Source: Ardenticatenales bacterium (GTDB lineage: Bacteria > Chloroflexota > Anaerolineae > Promineifilales > Promineifilaceae). From it: DNA of 64,000 nucleotides. Numbering within the stretch: the stretch's first letter is position 1; each line of letters begins with the position of its first letter. The position numbers were made by a program, and so were the translations under genes. Shown here piece by piece: positions 8,460-16,921 of this stretch. The DNA lies in the NCBI GenBank assembly GCA_020634575.1, contig JACKBM010000003.1, positions 186,001 to 250,000 on the forward strand. The letters are read 5' to 3'. The notes under the pieces were generated by a model. The model ran no database searches and was not told the origin of the DNA. It saw only the letters and a list, made by a program, of their open reading frames with translations.

Positions 8460-9544
8460 GACAGATCGGCGGGAAGCTTGCTTTTGCCGCGCGATTCAGC
8501 TCTGTATTGCTTGATCTTGTTAATCAAAAGCTCGGGCCGGCCATTGTACTGCTGCCAATCCTCTTCCTTGCGCACCAATCGCAGCAATGTTTCCGTCAAC
8601 ACTGTATTGACCGGGGTCGGCACGCCCACTTCAGCACCCTGTTTGACGACGGCGCCATTGTGATAGATGACCTCATTTCGTTCGCGACCCCGTGACAGGT
8701 CGATCTGGAAAGAGGGCATTTTTTCACCACGAGCCTCGCCGACAATGCGGGCCAGCAACGGTTTGTAGAGGCCTCGGGGCAGCTTCTCGACGCTGAAGGC
8801 CAGCTTGGCCGCAGGTGTCCCCGGCAGGTCGATGACCTTAATGCCCGATTTATGCATCACCTGCAGCGCCTCTTCGACCATGTCGATTTCGAGGTTATAG
8901 GTGACGTTGTGCTTATAAAGTGTGCGCGGATGGCGATTGAGGATGGCGGAGGTGGAATTGCCCAGCAGGTTAAGGACCATCTTCGACCATTTCAGGGAGC
9001 GATAATCCTTCTCCCGAATCGTGTTGATGCCGGCCTCATTGAGCATGTCCACCCAGGGACGGATATCCTGGCCCTTTTTGAGCATTGGTGCCAGGCCAAT
9101 GCCGCGGTCGGAACGCTCGATGGTAAAGCTGTTGCTGCCGTCGATGCTGATCGGCGTGGTGATGGTGCCGGCGATGACCCGCTCGGCGCCATATTCCTTG
9201 ACGAGCTTCTCTTCTGTACCCACCCCGTTTTGCATGGTGATCATCAGCGGGATGTTAGGGTAGAACGCGGCGATCTCGTCCATCGTCTTATCGATGTCGT
9301 ACGACTTCATGCAGAGGAAGACGACATCGTAGGTGGCGCCATCCAGCAGGGCCTGCCGTAGGGAGGTGACGGCATTGGGATGGGTACGCAGCCGCTCGCG
9401 ACCTTCATTCAGGAACAGGCCATCGCGCATAATCAGTTCAGCCGATGTCTGTCGCAGGATTAACGTGACGCTGTGGCCGACGTTGGCCAACCGGCCACCG
9501 ATGTAGCACCCAATGGCGCCAGCGCCATAAATCAGAACTTTCAT
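8456..9544 (-). CDS. Ketopantoate reductase family protein (2-dehydropantoate 2-reductase)
   Basis: 362 aa. The N-terminal Rossmann motif MKVLIYGAGAIGCYIGGRLA binds NADP. The centre has MQNGVGTEE and the substrate/catalytic helix RSLKWSKMVLNLLGNS, where the first Lys and the Asn match PanE. The C-terminal ApbA_C domain ends near residue 340. In vitamin B5 synthesis this family reduces ketopantoate to pantoate; many paralogues act on other 2-oxo acids. Coupling to a class II aldolase gene suggests that both work on one aldol/oxo-acid substrate. Whether that is pantoate is not settled. Confidence 0.8.
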   Translation of the reverse strand: MKVLIYGAGAIGCYIGGRLANVGHSVTLILRQTSAELIMRDGLFLNEGRERLRTHPNAVTSLRQALLDGATYDVVFLCMKSYDIDKTMDEIAAFYPNIPLMITMQNGVGTEEKLVKEYGAERVIAGTITTPISIDGSNSFTIERSDRGIGLAPMLKKGQDIRPWVDMLNEAGINTIREKDYRSLKWSKMVLNLLGNSTSAILNRHPRTLYKHNVTYNLEIDMVEEALQVMHKSGIKVIDLPGTPAAKLAFSVEKLPRGLYKPLLARIVGEARGEKMPSFQIDLSRGRERNEVIYHNGAVVKQGAEVGVPTPVNTVLTETLLRLVRKEEDWQQYNGRPELLINKIKQYRAESRGKSKLPADLS

Positions 9545-9591
9545 CTTGTTTTTCCAGGTTTGTGTTACCGCTTCCTGATACTGTCAGTCGC

Positions 9592-9694
9592 GTAACTTCC
9601 TGATTTTGCCTGTCAGGTGAACCAGCAGACAATGTCAGAAAGCTACTGTACTAGGGTAAGCCAATTTGTCTGGCGCGCAAAGTCAGGAAGTTAC
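9592..9694. repeat. 12-bp inverted repeat with 79-bp spacer
   Basis: GTAACTTCCTGA at 9592-9603 is exactly complementary to 9683-9694. It lies between the 5' end of the ketopantoate reductase gene and the 3' end of fmt. The spacer holds no gene. It could be a small non-autonomous element or a shared transcript structure. Confidence 0.5.
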
Positions 9695-9765
9695 AACTCA
9701 AGTTTATCTCATCTGGCCCCATACTGTTCAGTGTAGTAAACGTACCGGGCCGGAAGATAGTTGCG

Positions 9766-10689
9766 CTAGAGTTGAGCGTCCAGAAAATGGGGCCGGCCGC
9801 GCAGGAAATCAGCCGCGGCGGTGGCTTTTTTGCCAGCCAGTTGCAGATCCAGCAGTTGCAGGGAGCCGGCGCCAGTCTGGACGAGCAGCTGGTCATCAAG
9901 CTGCCAGACGGAACCGGCCGGTCCCCGCCCATCCACCTCGACAGGCCGCGCCGCCAGCACCCGCAGGCTATCGCCCTCCCAGTGCGTGAAGGCGCCTGGC
10001 CAGGGCGTCATAGCCCGGATCTGCCGGTCAATCTCGACGGCGCTGCGTTGCCACTCAATCAGCCCAGCCGCTTTGTCGATGCGCGGGGCGTACGTGGCGA
10101 GGGTATCATCCTGCGATTGGGGGACCAACTCGCCTGAGACAATGGCCTCCAGATGGCCGGCCAGCAAGCTGCCGCCCAGTTCGGCCAGCCGGTCATGCAG
10201 CGTTTGCGCTGTCTCGTCCGGAGCCAACTTGAGCGCCTGGCTCACGTAGACCGGGCCGGTGTCCAGCCCCACATCCATTTTCATGAGGCTGATGCCGCTT
10301 TCAGCGTCGCCCATGAGGATAGCATGTTGGATGGGGGAGGCGCCGCGCCAGCGCGGCAACAGCGAAGCGTGGATGTTGAGGCAACCGGCCGGTGGCAGAT
10401 CCAGCACATTAGCGCGCAATATCTGGCCAAAGGCCGCCACGACGATGATGTCGGGCGCCCACTCCCGCAGGGGCGCTACGGCTTCATCGCTCCGGAGCCG
10501 CTCCGGCTGGTAGACGGGGATGCCGGCGGCGATGGCGACTTCTTTGATGGGCGAGGGGCGGAGCTGGCGACCGCGACCGGCCGGTCGGTCCGGCTGCGTC
10601 ACCACGCCGACGACCTCAGCCTGGGTAATCAGTTGGCGTAGGGCGGGTACAGCAAAATCAGGCGTACCCATAAAAACAACACGTGTCAT
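9766..10689 (-). CDS. fmt: Methionyl-tRNA formyltransferase
   Basis: 307 aa. Transfers a formyl group from 10-formyltetrahydrofolate to initiator Met-tRNA. VFMGTPDFAVPALRQL opens the formyltransferase fold. The catalytic Asn-His-Asp set is visible in LNIHASLLPRWRGA (Asn and His) and MDVGLDTGPVY (Asp). The C-terminal OB-like domain starts near residue 205 (IRAMTPWPGAFTHWEG). Length is as expected for Fmt. No def gene is next to it, unlike in many bacteria. Confidence 0.95.
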   Translation of the reverse strand: MTRVVFMGTPDFAVPALRQLITQAEVVGVVTQPDRPAGRGRQLRPSPIKEVAIAAGIPVYQPERLRSDEAVAPLREWAPDIIVVAAFGQILRANVLDLPPAGCLNIHASLLPRWRGASPIQHAILMGDAESGISLMKMDVGLDTGPVYVSQALKLAPDETAQTLHDRLAELGGSLLAGHLEAIVSGELVPQSQDDTLATYAPRIDKAAGLIEWQRSAVEIDRQIRAMTPWPGAFTHWEGDSLRVLAARPVEVDGRGPAGSVWQLDDQLLVQTGAGSLQLLDLQLAGKKATAAADFLRGRPHFLDAQL

Positions 10690-10736
10690 GGGCGCATTTT
10701 AGCTTAAAGTGGGGCTGCAGGCAGCCAGCGGGGATA

Positions 10737-10772
10737 AAAAAAGAGAAAGGTGGATATTCCACCACCTTTCTC
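10737..10772 (-). terminator. Intrinsic terminator of the glycine betaine operon
   Basis: On the minus strand, 11-bp perfect arms (10743-10753 with 10762-10772) and an 8-nt loop are followed by a T-run, read as AAAAA on the plus strand. It stands 32 nt past the stop of the proX-like gene. Confidence 0.85.
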
Positions 10773-10803
10773 ACTGAATCTCGATCTAGTAAGTTGCCGG
10801 AGC

Positions 10804-11793
10804 CTATTGAGCGGCCCGAGCATCTTCCAGCCAGCTATCAATCTGGGCTCGATTTTCTTCTATCCACTCTTCGGCATGGCGGGCAATATCTTCATCGCTA
10901 TCTTCGCCGTCAACCATGAGCTGATTCTGGGCGGCGATGTCGTTGAGGGGGATTTCGACCTCCTCAAGCAGCGTACGCACGTCCGGATGCTCGTCCAGGA
11001 ACTCGGTGTTGGCGACGACCCGGATGTCGGACGGGGCAAAGCCCATCACGCACGGATCCACAGCGCAGCCCGTAATACCCGACGCCGGCGTCAGACCTTC
11101 AACAGGTGCTTCGATCCAGACAACGTCTTCACCAAGTTGCAGCTGGCTCACGGTCCAGTTCGGCGTCCAGGTGTAGAACAGAATCGGTTCACCGCGGGAG
11201 TAGCGGCCGATTGTGTCAGCCATCAGGGCAGAATAGGTACCCTGGCGTTGTTCGACTGTATCTTCCAGATTCAGTTCGGCCAGCGTATCAATGATAACCT
11301 GCTCACAGCCCCAGCCCGCATCACAGCCAATCAGGTCGGCCTTGCCGTTACCATCGCTGTCGAAGTGAGCCGCAATTTCCGGATCGGCCAGATCGGTGAG
11401 CGAGGTGATGCCCAACTCGTCGGCGGATGCCTTGTCCACCAGGTAGCCTTGCAGCGCACCTGCCTCCACCTGATAGCCAACCAGTTCCACTTTGCCTTCA
11501 ACGTTGTCGTCGGCAATGTACTCATCGTGGAGCGGGAACCAGCCATTTACCCATAGGTCGACGTCGCCTTGAGCCGCTGAAATATAGAAGGCAGAATTAT
11601 CGACTGTGCCGATATCGTCTACCTCATACCCCAGCTCCTCCAGCATCGTCTGGAAAACGGCAGCCTGGAACCAGCCTGTATCCCAGGTGGCTTTGGCCAT
11701 GGTGATTTCGCCGCGAGATTCATCACCGCTTGCGCCGCAGGCTGCCAAAAGCAGGCTGGCGACCAGCAGTAATAGGATAATAAGCTTCTTCAT
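10804..11793 (-). CDS. proX: Glycine betaine/proline ABC transporter substrate-binding lipoprotein
   Basis: 329 aa OpuAC-family binding protein. The signal peptide MKKLIILLLLVASLLLAAC ends in a lipobox with Cys19, so it would be lipid-anchored outside the membrane. The ligand-pocket segments ATWDTGWFQAAVFQTML and VDLWVNGWFPLHDEY are rich in Trp, as needed to hold a quaternary ammonium group by cation-pi contacts. Last gene of the operon, 24 nt after the permease gene and followed by a strong terminator. Osmoprotectant uptake is the expected role; choline or proline betaine are possible ligands. Confidence 0.9.
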   Translation of the reverse strand: MKKLIILLLLVASLLLAACGASGDESRGEITMAKATWDTGWFQAAVFQTMLEELGYEVDDIGTVDNSAFYISAAQGDVDLWVNGWFPLHDEYIADDNVEGKVELVGYQVEAGALQGYLVDKASADELGITSLTDLADPEIAAHFDSDGNGKADLIGCDAGWGCEQVIIDTLAELNLEDTVEQRQGTYSALMADTIGRYSRGEPILFYTWTPNWTVSQLQLGEDVVWIEAPVEGLTPASGITGCAVDPCVMGFAPSDIRVVANTEFLDEHPDVRTLLEEVEIPLNDIAAQNQLMVDGEDSDEDIARHAEEWIEENRAQIDSWLEDARAAQ

Positions 11794-11817
11794 GAAATTC
11801 CTCTCTTAATAAAAAAT

Positions 11818-12690
11818 TTACTCAGTTGTCTGTTGGCTGCGACCCTGGGAGACTCGATCCAGGACGATAGCCAGAATCAGAACTGCCAGACCAGATGTCA
11901 CCGCCCGGCCTATATCCAGGCGGCCCACCGAGCGCAAGATTTCCTGGCCCAGGCCGCCTCCGGCGATCAGGGCGGCAATAACAACCATGGATAAGGCCAG
12001 CATCAGCGTCTGGTTCAGACCCGCCATAATAGTCGGCAATGCCAATGGAATCTGTACGTCCCACAGGAGCTGCCGCTCGCTGGCGCCGAAGGAGCGGCCG
12101 GCCTCGACTGTTTCCTTGGGAACCTGGCGAATACCCAGGTTGGTGAGCCGGACAATCGGCGGCAAGGCAAAGATGATGGTGGCAATGATGCTGGGGACGT
12201 TGCCGATGCTCAGAAGCATGACGATAGGCACCAGGTAAACAAAGGGATGGATGGTCTGCATGCCATCCAGCGCCAGGCGCAGCGCCTGATCCAGGCCATC
12301 ATTGCGCGAGGCAGCGATGCCCAGGGGGATGCCTAACACAACAGAGATCAGCATGGCTGATAAAACCATCGCCAATGTCTCCATGGTTAATTCCCAGTAG
12401 CCCAGCAAACCTGCCAGCACCAGACCGATGCCGGCAACTGCGCCCACCCGACGACCTCCATTACGCCAGCCAATCCAGATGAACGCCAGCACGACAAACG
12501 GCCAGGGAACCCATCCCAAGAGCGCATTCAGGCCATTGAAGAGCCATTCTACCGGCAGGGTCAGGAGGTCGAAAAAGGGTTTGGCATTGATGGTTAACCA
12601 TACGACAATGCTTTCAGACACATTGGAGATCCAGGTTCCCAAGGGCAAAAACTCGAAAAGTTCGATAAACCATTGACTAATCTGTTCCAT
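11818..12690 (-). CDS. proW: Glycine betaine ABC transporter permease
   Basis: 290 aa. An N-terminal amphipathic/hydrophobic region (LTLPVEWLFNGLNALLGWVP) precedes the core binding-protein-dependent permease domain with about six membrane helices. The coupling EAA-like loop is ETVEAGRSFGASERQLLW followed by VQIPLALPTIMAG, and the GGGLGQEIL motif is typical of ProW/OpuAB. It sits 9 nt after the ATPase gene and 24 nt before the binding-protein gene. Confidence 0.92.
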   Translation of the reverse strand: MEQISQWFIELFEFLPLGTWISNVSESIVVWLTINAKPFFDLLTLPVEWLFNGLNALLGWVPWPFVVLAFIWIGWRNGGRRVGAVAGIGLVLAGLLGYWELTMETLAMVLSAMLISVVLGIPLGIAASRNDGLDQALRLALDGMQTIHPFVYLVPIVMLLSIGNVPSIIATIIFALPPIVRLTNLGIRQVPKETVEAGRSFGASERQLLWDVQIPLALPTIMAGLNQTLMLALSMVVIAALIAGGGLGQEILRSVGRLDIGRAVTSGLAVLILAIVLDRVSQGRSQQTTE

Positions 12691-12699
12691 ATCTTTCCC

Positions 12700-13938
12700 C
12701 TAGGCAATTTCCTGGACTAAGGTTTGACTCTGGGCGACGGCTTCCATCGCCGATTCTTCGTCGGTGTTGGCCAGCGCATTGATAATGTCACTGGCATAGA
12801 TCACACCTTGCAGCCGGCCACGGTCATTGACGACGGCGAGCGGCAGATGCTCTTCGTAAACGTTGTAGATGCTGGTGAGCTCCGTCAACGGCGAAGTGGT
12901 TGGATAGTTACCGATCAAGGCTTCGCGCAAGTTGGTTTTGCCTGCGGCCTGCAAGTTGTAGAGATAACTCCGGCGCACCACGCCATCCGGCATACCTTGC
13001 TGATCGATGACATAAAGGGCGTCGACATTGTAGGCTTCCATCTGCTGCAGGGCTTCATTGACCGTGGCCTGATGGGTGAGATGGTGGGCCGGGCGCATCA
13101 CAAATTCGGCCGTCAGGACCCTGCTCTGGTCAACATCAGCCATGAACCGGGCGACATATTCATCGGCCGGCTGTGTGATAATTTCAATGGGGGTACCAAT
13201 CTGCACAATGGCACCGTCGCGCATGATGGCCACGTGGTTACCCACGCGCAACGCCTCATTCAGATCATGCGTGATGAAGATAATCGTCTTCTGCAGCCGA
13301 TCCTGCAGCCGTATCAATTCATCCTGCATCTGTCGGCGAATGAGAGGGTCAAGGGCGCTGAAGGCTTCGTCCATGAGCAAAATATCGACATCGGCGGCCA
13401 AGGCTCTGGCCAGACCTACGCGCTGTTGCATACCGCCGCTGAGGCTGTGCGGATAATGATCAATCCATTCGCCCAGCCCGACGAGCTGTAACGCTTCCGC
13501 AGCCTTTTGGCGCAGCTCTTCCTCCGACAGCCCTCCGCGTGTTCTCAAACCATAGCTGACGTTGTACCCCACCGTTTTATGGGGAAAAAGGCCAAAATGT
13601 TGAAAAACCATTGCCATCCGTGAGCGCCGCACCTCCTGAAGTTCGCTTTTGCTGAGGCTAGTGACATCAATATCATCCAGGTAGATGTGGCCTGAGGTCG
13701 GCTCATGCAGGCGATTGAGACAGCGAATCAAAGTCGACTTACCCGAGCCCGAAAGCCCCATCACCACAAAAATCTCGCCAGTCTGCACTTCAAAGGAAGC
13801 GCTGTCGACGCCAATGACGTGGCTGGTTTGTTGCAGGATGCGCTCTTTGCTCACCCCCTCTTCCAGGAGTTTGAGGGCGCGTCGCGGCGATTTTCCGAAA
13901 ATTTTGGTCAGGTTTTCCACCCGCATTTTGATGGGCAT
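12700..13938 (-). CDS. proV: Glycine betaine ABC transporter ATP-binding protein with CBS pair
   Basis: 412 aa. Walker A is GLSGSGKST near residue 61, the signature is LSGGMQQRVGLARAL, and Walker B is DILLMDEAFSALDP. The N-terminal RALKLLEEGVSKERIL stretch is typical of ProV/OpuAA, which are longer than most ABC ATPases. Residues about 275-405 form two CBS modules (MRPAHHLTHQATVNEALQQM and a later one), which in OpuA sense ionic strength or cyclic di-AMP and switch transport on. First gene of the three-gene operon. Confidence 0.93.
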   Translation of the reverse strand: MPIKMRVENLTKIFGKSPRRALKLLEEGVSKERILQQTSHVIGVDSASFEVQTGEIFVVMGLSGSGKSTLIRCLNRLHEPTSGHIYLDDIDVTSLSKSELQEVRRSRMAMVFQHFGLFPHKTVGYNVSYGLRTRGGLSEEELRQKAAEALQLVGLGEWIDHYPHSLSGGMQQRVGLARALAADVDILLMDEAFSALDPLIRRQMQDELIRLQDRLQKTIIFITHDLNEALRVGNHVAIMRDGAIVQIGTPIEIITQPADEYVARFMADVDQSRVLTAEFVMRPAHHLTHQATVNEALQQMEAYNVDALYVIDQQGMPDGVVRRSYLYNLQAAGKTNLREALIGNYPTTSPLTELTSIYNVYEEHLPLAVVNDRGRLQGVIYASDIINALANTDEESAMEAVAQSQTLVQEIA

Positions 13939-14106
13939 AGGTTCCTTCTTGGGCAGTATTTGGTTCAGATGGTGCCTGAATTAAGGCGCAGCAAAGCAGG
14001 CCGGAGGTTCCAGGCAAGTGGCCAGTAACAAACTGAAATCACGACCAATCGGGCCGTACCACTGGACGAATGTCAAACGCGTGGATGCTGGTGGGCGAGA
14101 AAAGCG

Positions 14107-14850
14107 TCAGGCGTCAAGGAACAGGCGCAAGTGAGTTCCCAACAATTGCTGCCAGCACAGCTTGAAAGCTTCGTAGCTGGTGAGATCTATTTCACCAATA
14201 AATCGCTGCTCGAAACTCAGGCTGACCTGGCCCTCAGCTAGCGGTTCCAGGCGGAAACGAACAAGACTGATGGCGGTATCACTGCCCATGGTGCCCATCA
14301 GACCAAGCAATTTATCTTGCTTGAACTGATCAACGGTCCCGTAAAGAACCCCGTCGCCGTTCTCGGTATACAGCTCATAGAGCCGTCCGCCAAGCTTGGG
14401 TTCAAGATGGACAGGGGCGGGTTGGTCATCCGCAGTGCGGTTCCACCATTCTGAAAGATGCAAGGTAAGCCCAGCAAAAAGCCGCGCTGAGGACGTCGAA
14501 TAAATGAACTCCAGCACAATCTTGGCTCGCTCAAGCCGGGGTGTACGATATGGGATACCTGTGGGGGAATGTTGCCGGTCGTTAGCAGCGTGTTGCATCA
14601 TCTTAGCCAGGATTTCTGGCTGCAAATGATTCCAACGATAACGACCTTGCTTTTCAGCCCGAACAACGCCAGCTTCCTCCAATACTTTAAGATGCTGCAT
14701 TACTGCAAAACGGGAAAGCTCAAATTGCTGGCACAAAGCGGTCGTCGTCAGGGACTGCTGTTCTAGCAACTCAATAATCTTCTGTCGCGTGGGGTTAGCA
14801 AACAACTTCCACGCTTGAATCTTGTCTGTCATTTTGTTAAATGTGCTCAT
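14107..14850 (-). CDS. ArsR-type regulator fused to an SRPBCC (AHSA1-like) domain
   Basis: 247 aa from the ATG at 14850; upstream in-frame sequence lies inside the promoter and is not counted. Residues about 5-85 are a winged HTH: NPTRQKIIELLEQQ, LCQQFELSRFAVMQHLKVLEEAG and a wing EKQGRYRWNHL. The rest matches the SRPBCC ligand fold, with WNRTADDQPA, GGRLYELYTENGDGVLYGTV and a closing helix. In such fusions the SRPBCC part is thought to bind a hydrophobic ligand. An ATGACA-17-TATACT promoter precedes it. The target is unknown; the gene is separated from the betaine operon by 168 nt. Confidence 0.8.
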   Translation of the reverse strand: MSTFNKMTDKIQAWKLFANPTRQKIIELLEQQSLTTTALCQQFELSRFAVMQHLKVLEEAGVVRAEKQGRYRWNHLQPEILAKMMQHAANDRQHSPTGIPYRTPRLERAKIVLEFIYSTSSARLFAGLTLHLSEWWNRTADDQPAPVHLEPKLGGRLYELYTENGDGVLYGTVDQFKQDKLLGLMGTMGSDTAISLVRFRLEPLAEGQVSLSFEQRFIGEIDLTSYEAFKLCWQQLLGTHLRLFLDA

Positions 14851-14884
14851 GTGATAAATTGCCAGGCAAAATGTCACGTGAGGG

Positions 14885-14913
14885 AGTATAACATAACGGT
14901 AACGTGTTGTCAT
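14885..14913 (-). promoter_or_regulatory. Sigma-70-type promoter of the ArsR-SRPBCC gene
   Basis: On the minus strand, the -35 box ATGACA (14908-14913), a 17-nt spacer and the -10 box TATACT (14885-14890) point to a start near 14878, about 28 nt before the ATG at 14850. The good match decides against a longer N-terminus. Confidence 0.65.
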
Positions 14914-15199
14914 GCAGGCTGGTCGTGGGCATGTTCTGACCGAGCTAAACCGCTGAATGACGCAGTCTCCATCATACCTCATCTATGCTGGGTCGGGCAT
15001 TGCCCGACCAATAGTCACGAACCACCGTGAAAATCCCTCCAGGGTGGTTGACGAAACATAAGCCGCTCCTTAGAATGTACTTATGTATTCTCCAGAGTCC
15101 TGGTTTACGGCAGCAGATTCCGGGGAGCTCTGCTGGGCCACACCCTGGTCCGTTTTGCAAACATTATTGTGACCGAACTGTTTTCGGAAACCTACCCTA
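14914..15199. other. Gene-free gap with two hairpins
   Basis: No convincing gene. GGTCGGGCA (14991-14999) pairs perfectly with 15001-15009, a very tight hairpin. A second stem, ACCACC with GGTGGT (15022-15049), follows. They could end transcripts or be repeats. An AGGAGG ribosome site for the next gene begins at 15199. Confidence 0.4.
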
Positions 15200-15209
15200 G
15201 GAGGGGTAC

Positions 15210-15533
15210 ATGTCTGAAGAAATGAATGCTATGAATGACATGGGCGAAGTAACTGACAATGACAAATTATGGGCATTGTTAGCTTACATCATTCCTGTCC
15301 TGGTACCGTTAATCATTCTGTTGATGGAGGACAAGAAAAGTAAACCTTTCCTCAAGTACCATGCTGTGATCGCTTTGATTCTTGGCATCTTGACCTACCT
15401 GTTATCGGCCCTTTGTATTGGTCTGTTGATCTGGTTGTATGGCGTTTACATCGGCTGGCAGGCCTACTCAACTGGGACAATGGTTGAGGTGCCGTGGCTA
15501 TCAGACTTTGTAAAGAAGCAGGGCTGGGTCTAG
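15210..15533 (+). CDS. Small DUF4870/Tic20-like membrane protein
   Basis: 107 aa. After an acidic head come three hydrophobic helices: LWALLAYIIPVLVPLIILLM, a helix after KPFLKYHAVIAL, and CIGLLIWLYGVYIGWQAYS. The pattern D(N)KLWALLAYI...KSKPFLKYHAVIALIL matches the DUF4870 (Tic20-like) family of small bacterial membrane proteins of unknown role. The ATG has a perfect AGGAGG site 5 nt upstream. The C-terminal WLSDFVKKQGWV is cytoplasmic or external; topology is not determined. It is followed by another multi-pass protein. Confidence 0.75.
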   Translation: MSEEMNAMNDMGEVTDNDKLWALLAYIIPVLVPLIILLMEDKKSKPFLKYHAVIALILGILTYLLSALCIGLLIWLYGVYIGWQAYSTGTMVEVPWLSDFVKKQGWV

Positions 15534-15638
15534 GACAACATAGACTTTCCTGATGATTATTTTGGGGCTCCATCTGCGTTGATCTTCATTGAGGGACGCA
15601 GGTGGAGTTTTCTTTATCTGCCGTAATTAGAGGACATC

Positions 15639-16370
15639 ATGGATATTGGACACGCTTATACCTACATTAAGGACGATCCGGACTGGATGAAGAAGCTGGG
15701 CATCGGCGCCGGGCTGATGCTGGTCGGCATTTTTCTCTTTCCGGTGATCTTTATTATTTATGGTTACCAGGTTGAGGTGACCCGCCGCGTCATGAACGGG
15801 GAGAAAAACCCGCTGCCGGACTGGGATTTTGGCACCATGTTTATGGAAGGGCTTTATCTCATCATTGGGCGCTTCGTCTACGGTCTGCCCGCCATTCTGC
15901 TCATCTGCATTGGCTTCGGCGCCTTCTGGGGGCTGTCGATTGGTGGAGCTGCCAGTGGCAGTGAGGATCTGGCGGCTGTCCTCAGTGGCGTTGGCTTTCT
16001 TGTCTACTGTATCGCTTTCGCTCTCTTCTTCCTGCTAATGGTCATGATCGCCTTTGTGACACCTGGGCTAAATATCCAGTTCATTCGCAATAATGGCGAG
16101 TTGGGTTCGCTGTTCCGCTTTGGCGAAGTGATTGGCATCGCCCGGGACAACATCGGCAACGTGCTCTGGATTTTCCTGGCCGCATTGGGCGCCAATATTC
16201 TGATTCAGCTGGTGTCGGCCCTGCTTTCCTGGACAATCTGTATTCCCTTCATCCTGGGCCTGGGCGGCTACGTCTGGATCCAAATTGCGACCGGGCATCT
16301 GATTGGGCAGATGGGTTCTTCTTTCGCTGCCCCCAAGGGTGTTTGGGATGAGGGGCTACCCGGTAGCTGA
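15639..16370 (+). CDS. DUF4013-type multi-pass membrane protein
   Basis: 243 aa. The opening AYTYIKDDPDWMKKLGIGAGL and the YQVEVTRRVMNGEKNPLPDW segment match DUF4013, followed by about five membrane helices. Such proteins often stand beside DUF4870-like proteins, as here (105-nt gap). No enzyme motif is present. Function unknown; a role in membrane organisation is only a guess. Confidence 0.75.
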   Translation: MDIGHAYTYIKDDPDWMKKLGIGAGLMLVGIFLFPVIFIIYGYQVEVTRRVMNGEKNPLPDWDFGTMFMEGLYLIIGRFVYGLPAILLICIGFGAFWGLSIGGAASGSEDLAAVLSGVGFLVYCIAFALFFLLMVMIAFVTPGLNIQFIRNNGELGSLFRFGEVIGIARDNIGNVLWIFLAALGANILIQLVSALLSWTICIPFILGLGGYVWIQIATGHLIGQMGSSFAAPKGVWDEGLPGS

Positions 16371-16435
16371 GCAGGTTCGTAGTAAACGCTTTAAGGCTTG
16401 TCCGTAGGCAATTTGAGGACTGCGTTAATCTTCTT

Positions 16436-16651
16436 GACGTCATCCCGAGCTTTGTCTGCCGTAAAAAGCGCTCATTTAGAGAGCGCGAGGGACCCCTCCC
16501 TGCGGCGCTAAAAGGACCGGCCGGTAGCTGGCGCAAAAAAAGGCGAGCTGCCAGACCAACCACCAGCTATCAAAGCCAAAACCATAGAGAGGGGCCCTTC
16601 GCTCTCTCTTGATGTGGGTAATGCCCTTTGAACGAAGCTCAGGGTGACGTC
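16436..16651. repeat. MITE-like element with GACGTCATCCCGAGC ends
   Basis: Positions 16436-16452 and 16635-16651 form 17-nt terminal inverted repeats with two mismatches. Inner arms (about 16479-16498 and 16588-16607) are also near-complementary. The whole gene-free gap 16371-16854 holds little else. The element at 62311-62479 has the same plan, outer TCATxCxGA arms with nested inner arms, and a fragment of the end motif is found at 51731-51752. Probably a non-autonomous repeat. Confidence 0.6.
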
Positions 16652-16854
16652 GAGATTTGGGGGGGCTTAGCCCCCCGGACAAGCCTTTTAGCGTTAGTAG
16701 CTTATCGAGCCTGACGTGTACGTCGCGGCTGGGGCTGCAACACCGGATGAAGATTGAAGGCTGAAGCCTTTACTACGAACCTGGGATACAAACCGCCGTC
16801 GTGAAGCCCATTTGTGCGACAGTAATTGGCCTGACCGGCTAAAGATTGGTAATC

Positions 16855-16887
16855 AAAAAAGGGACACCCGCCGGGCGTCCCTTTTTT
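16855..16887. terminator. Bidirectional intrinsic terminator
   Basis: AAAAAA, then GGGACACCCG pairing with CGGGCGTCCC (one mismatch), then TTTTTT. The run of A before and T after the stem lets it work on both strands. It lies 35 nt past the stop of the minus-strand surface-protein gene. Confidence 0.85.
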
Positions 16888-16921
16888 CGTTTGATTTGGA
16901 TGGCGCCGGGCACCATCGATG

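Noticed and set aside
14851..14982. N-terminal extension of the ArsR-SRPBCC protein
   Set aside because: It contains the promoter (ATGACA-17-TATACT), and the residues do not resemble the family.
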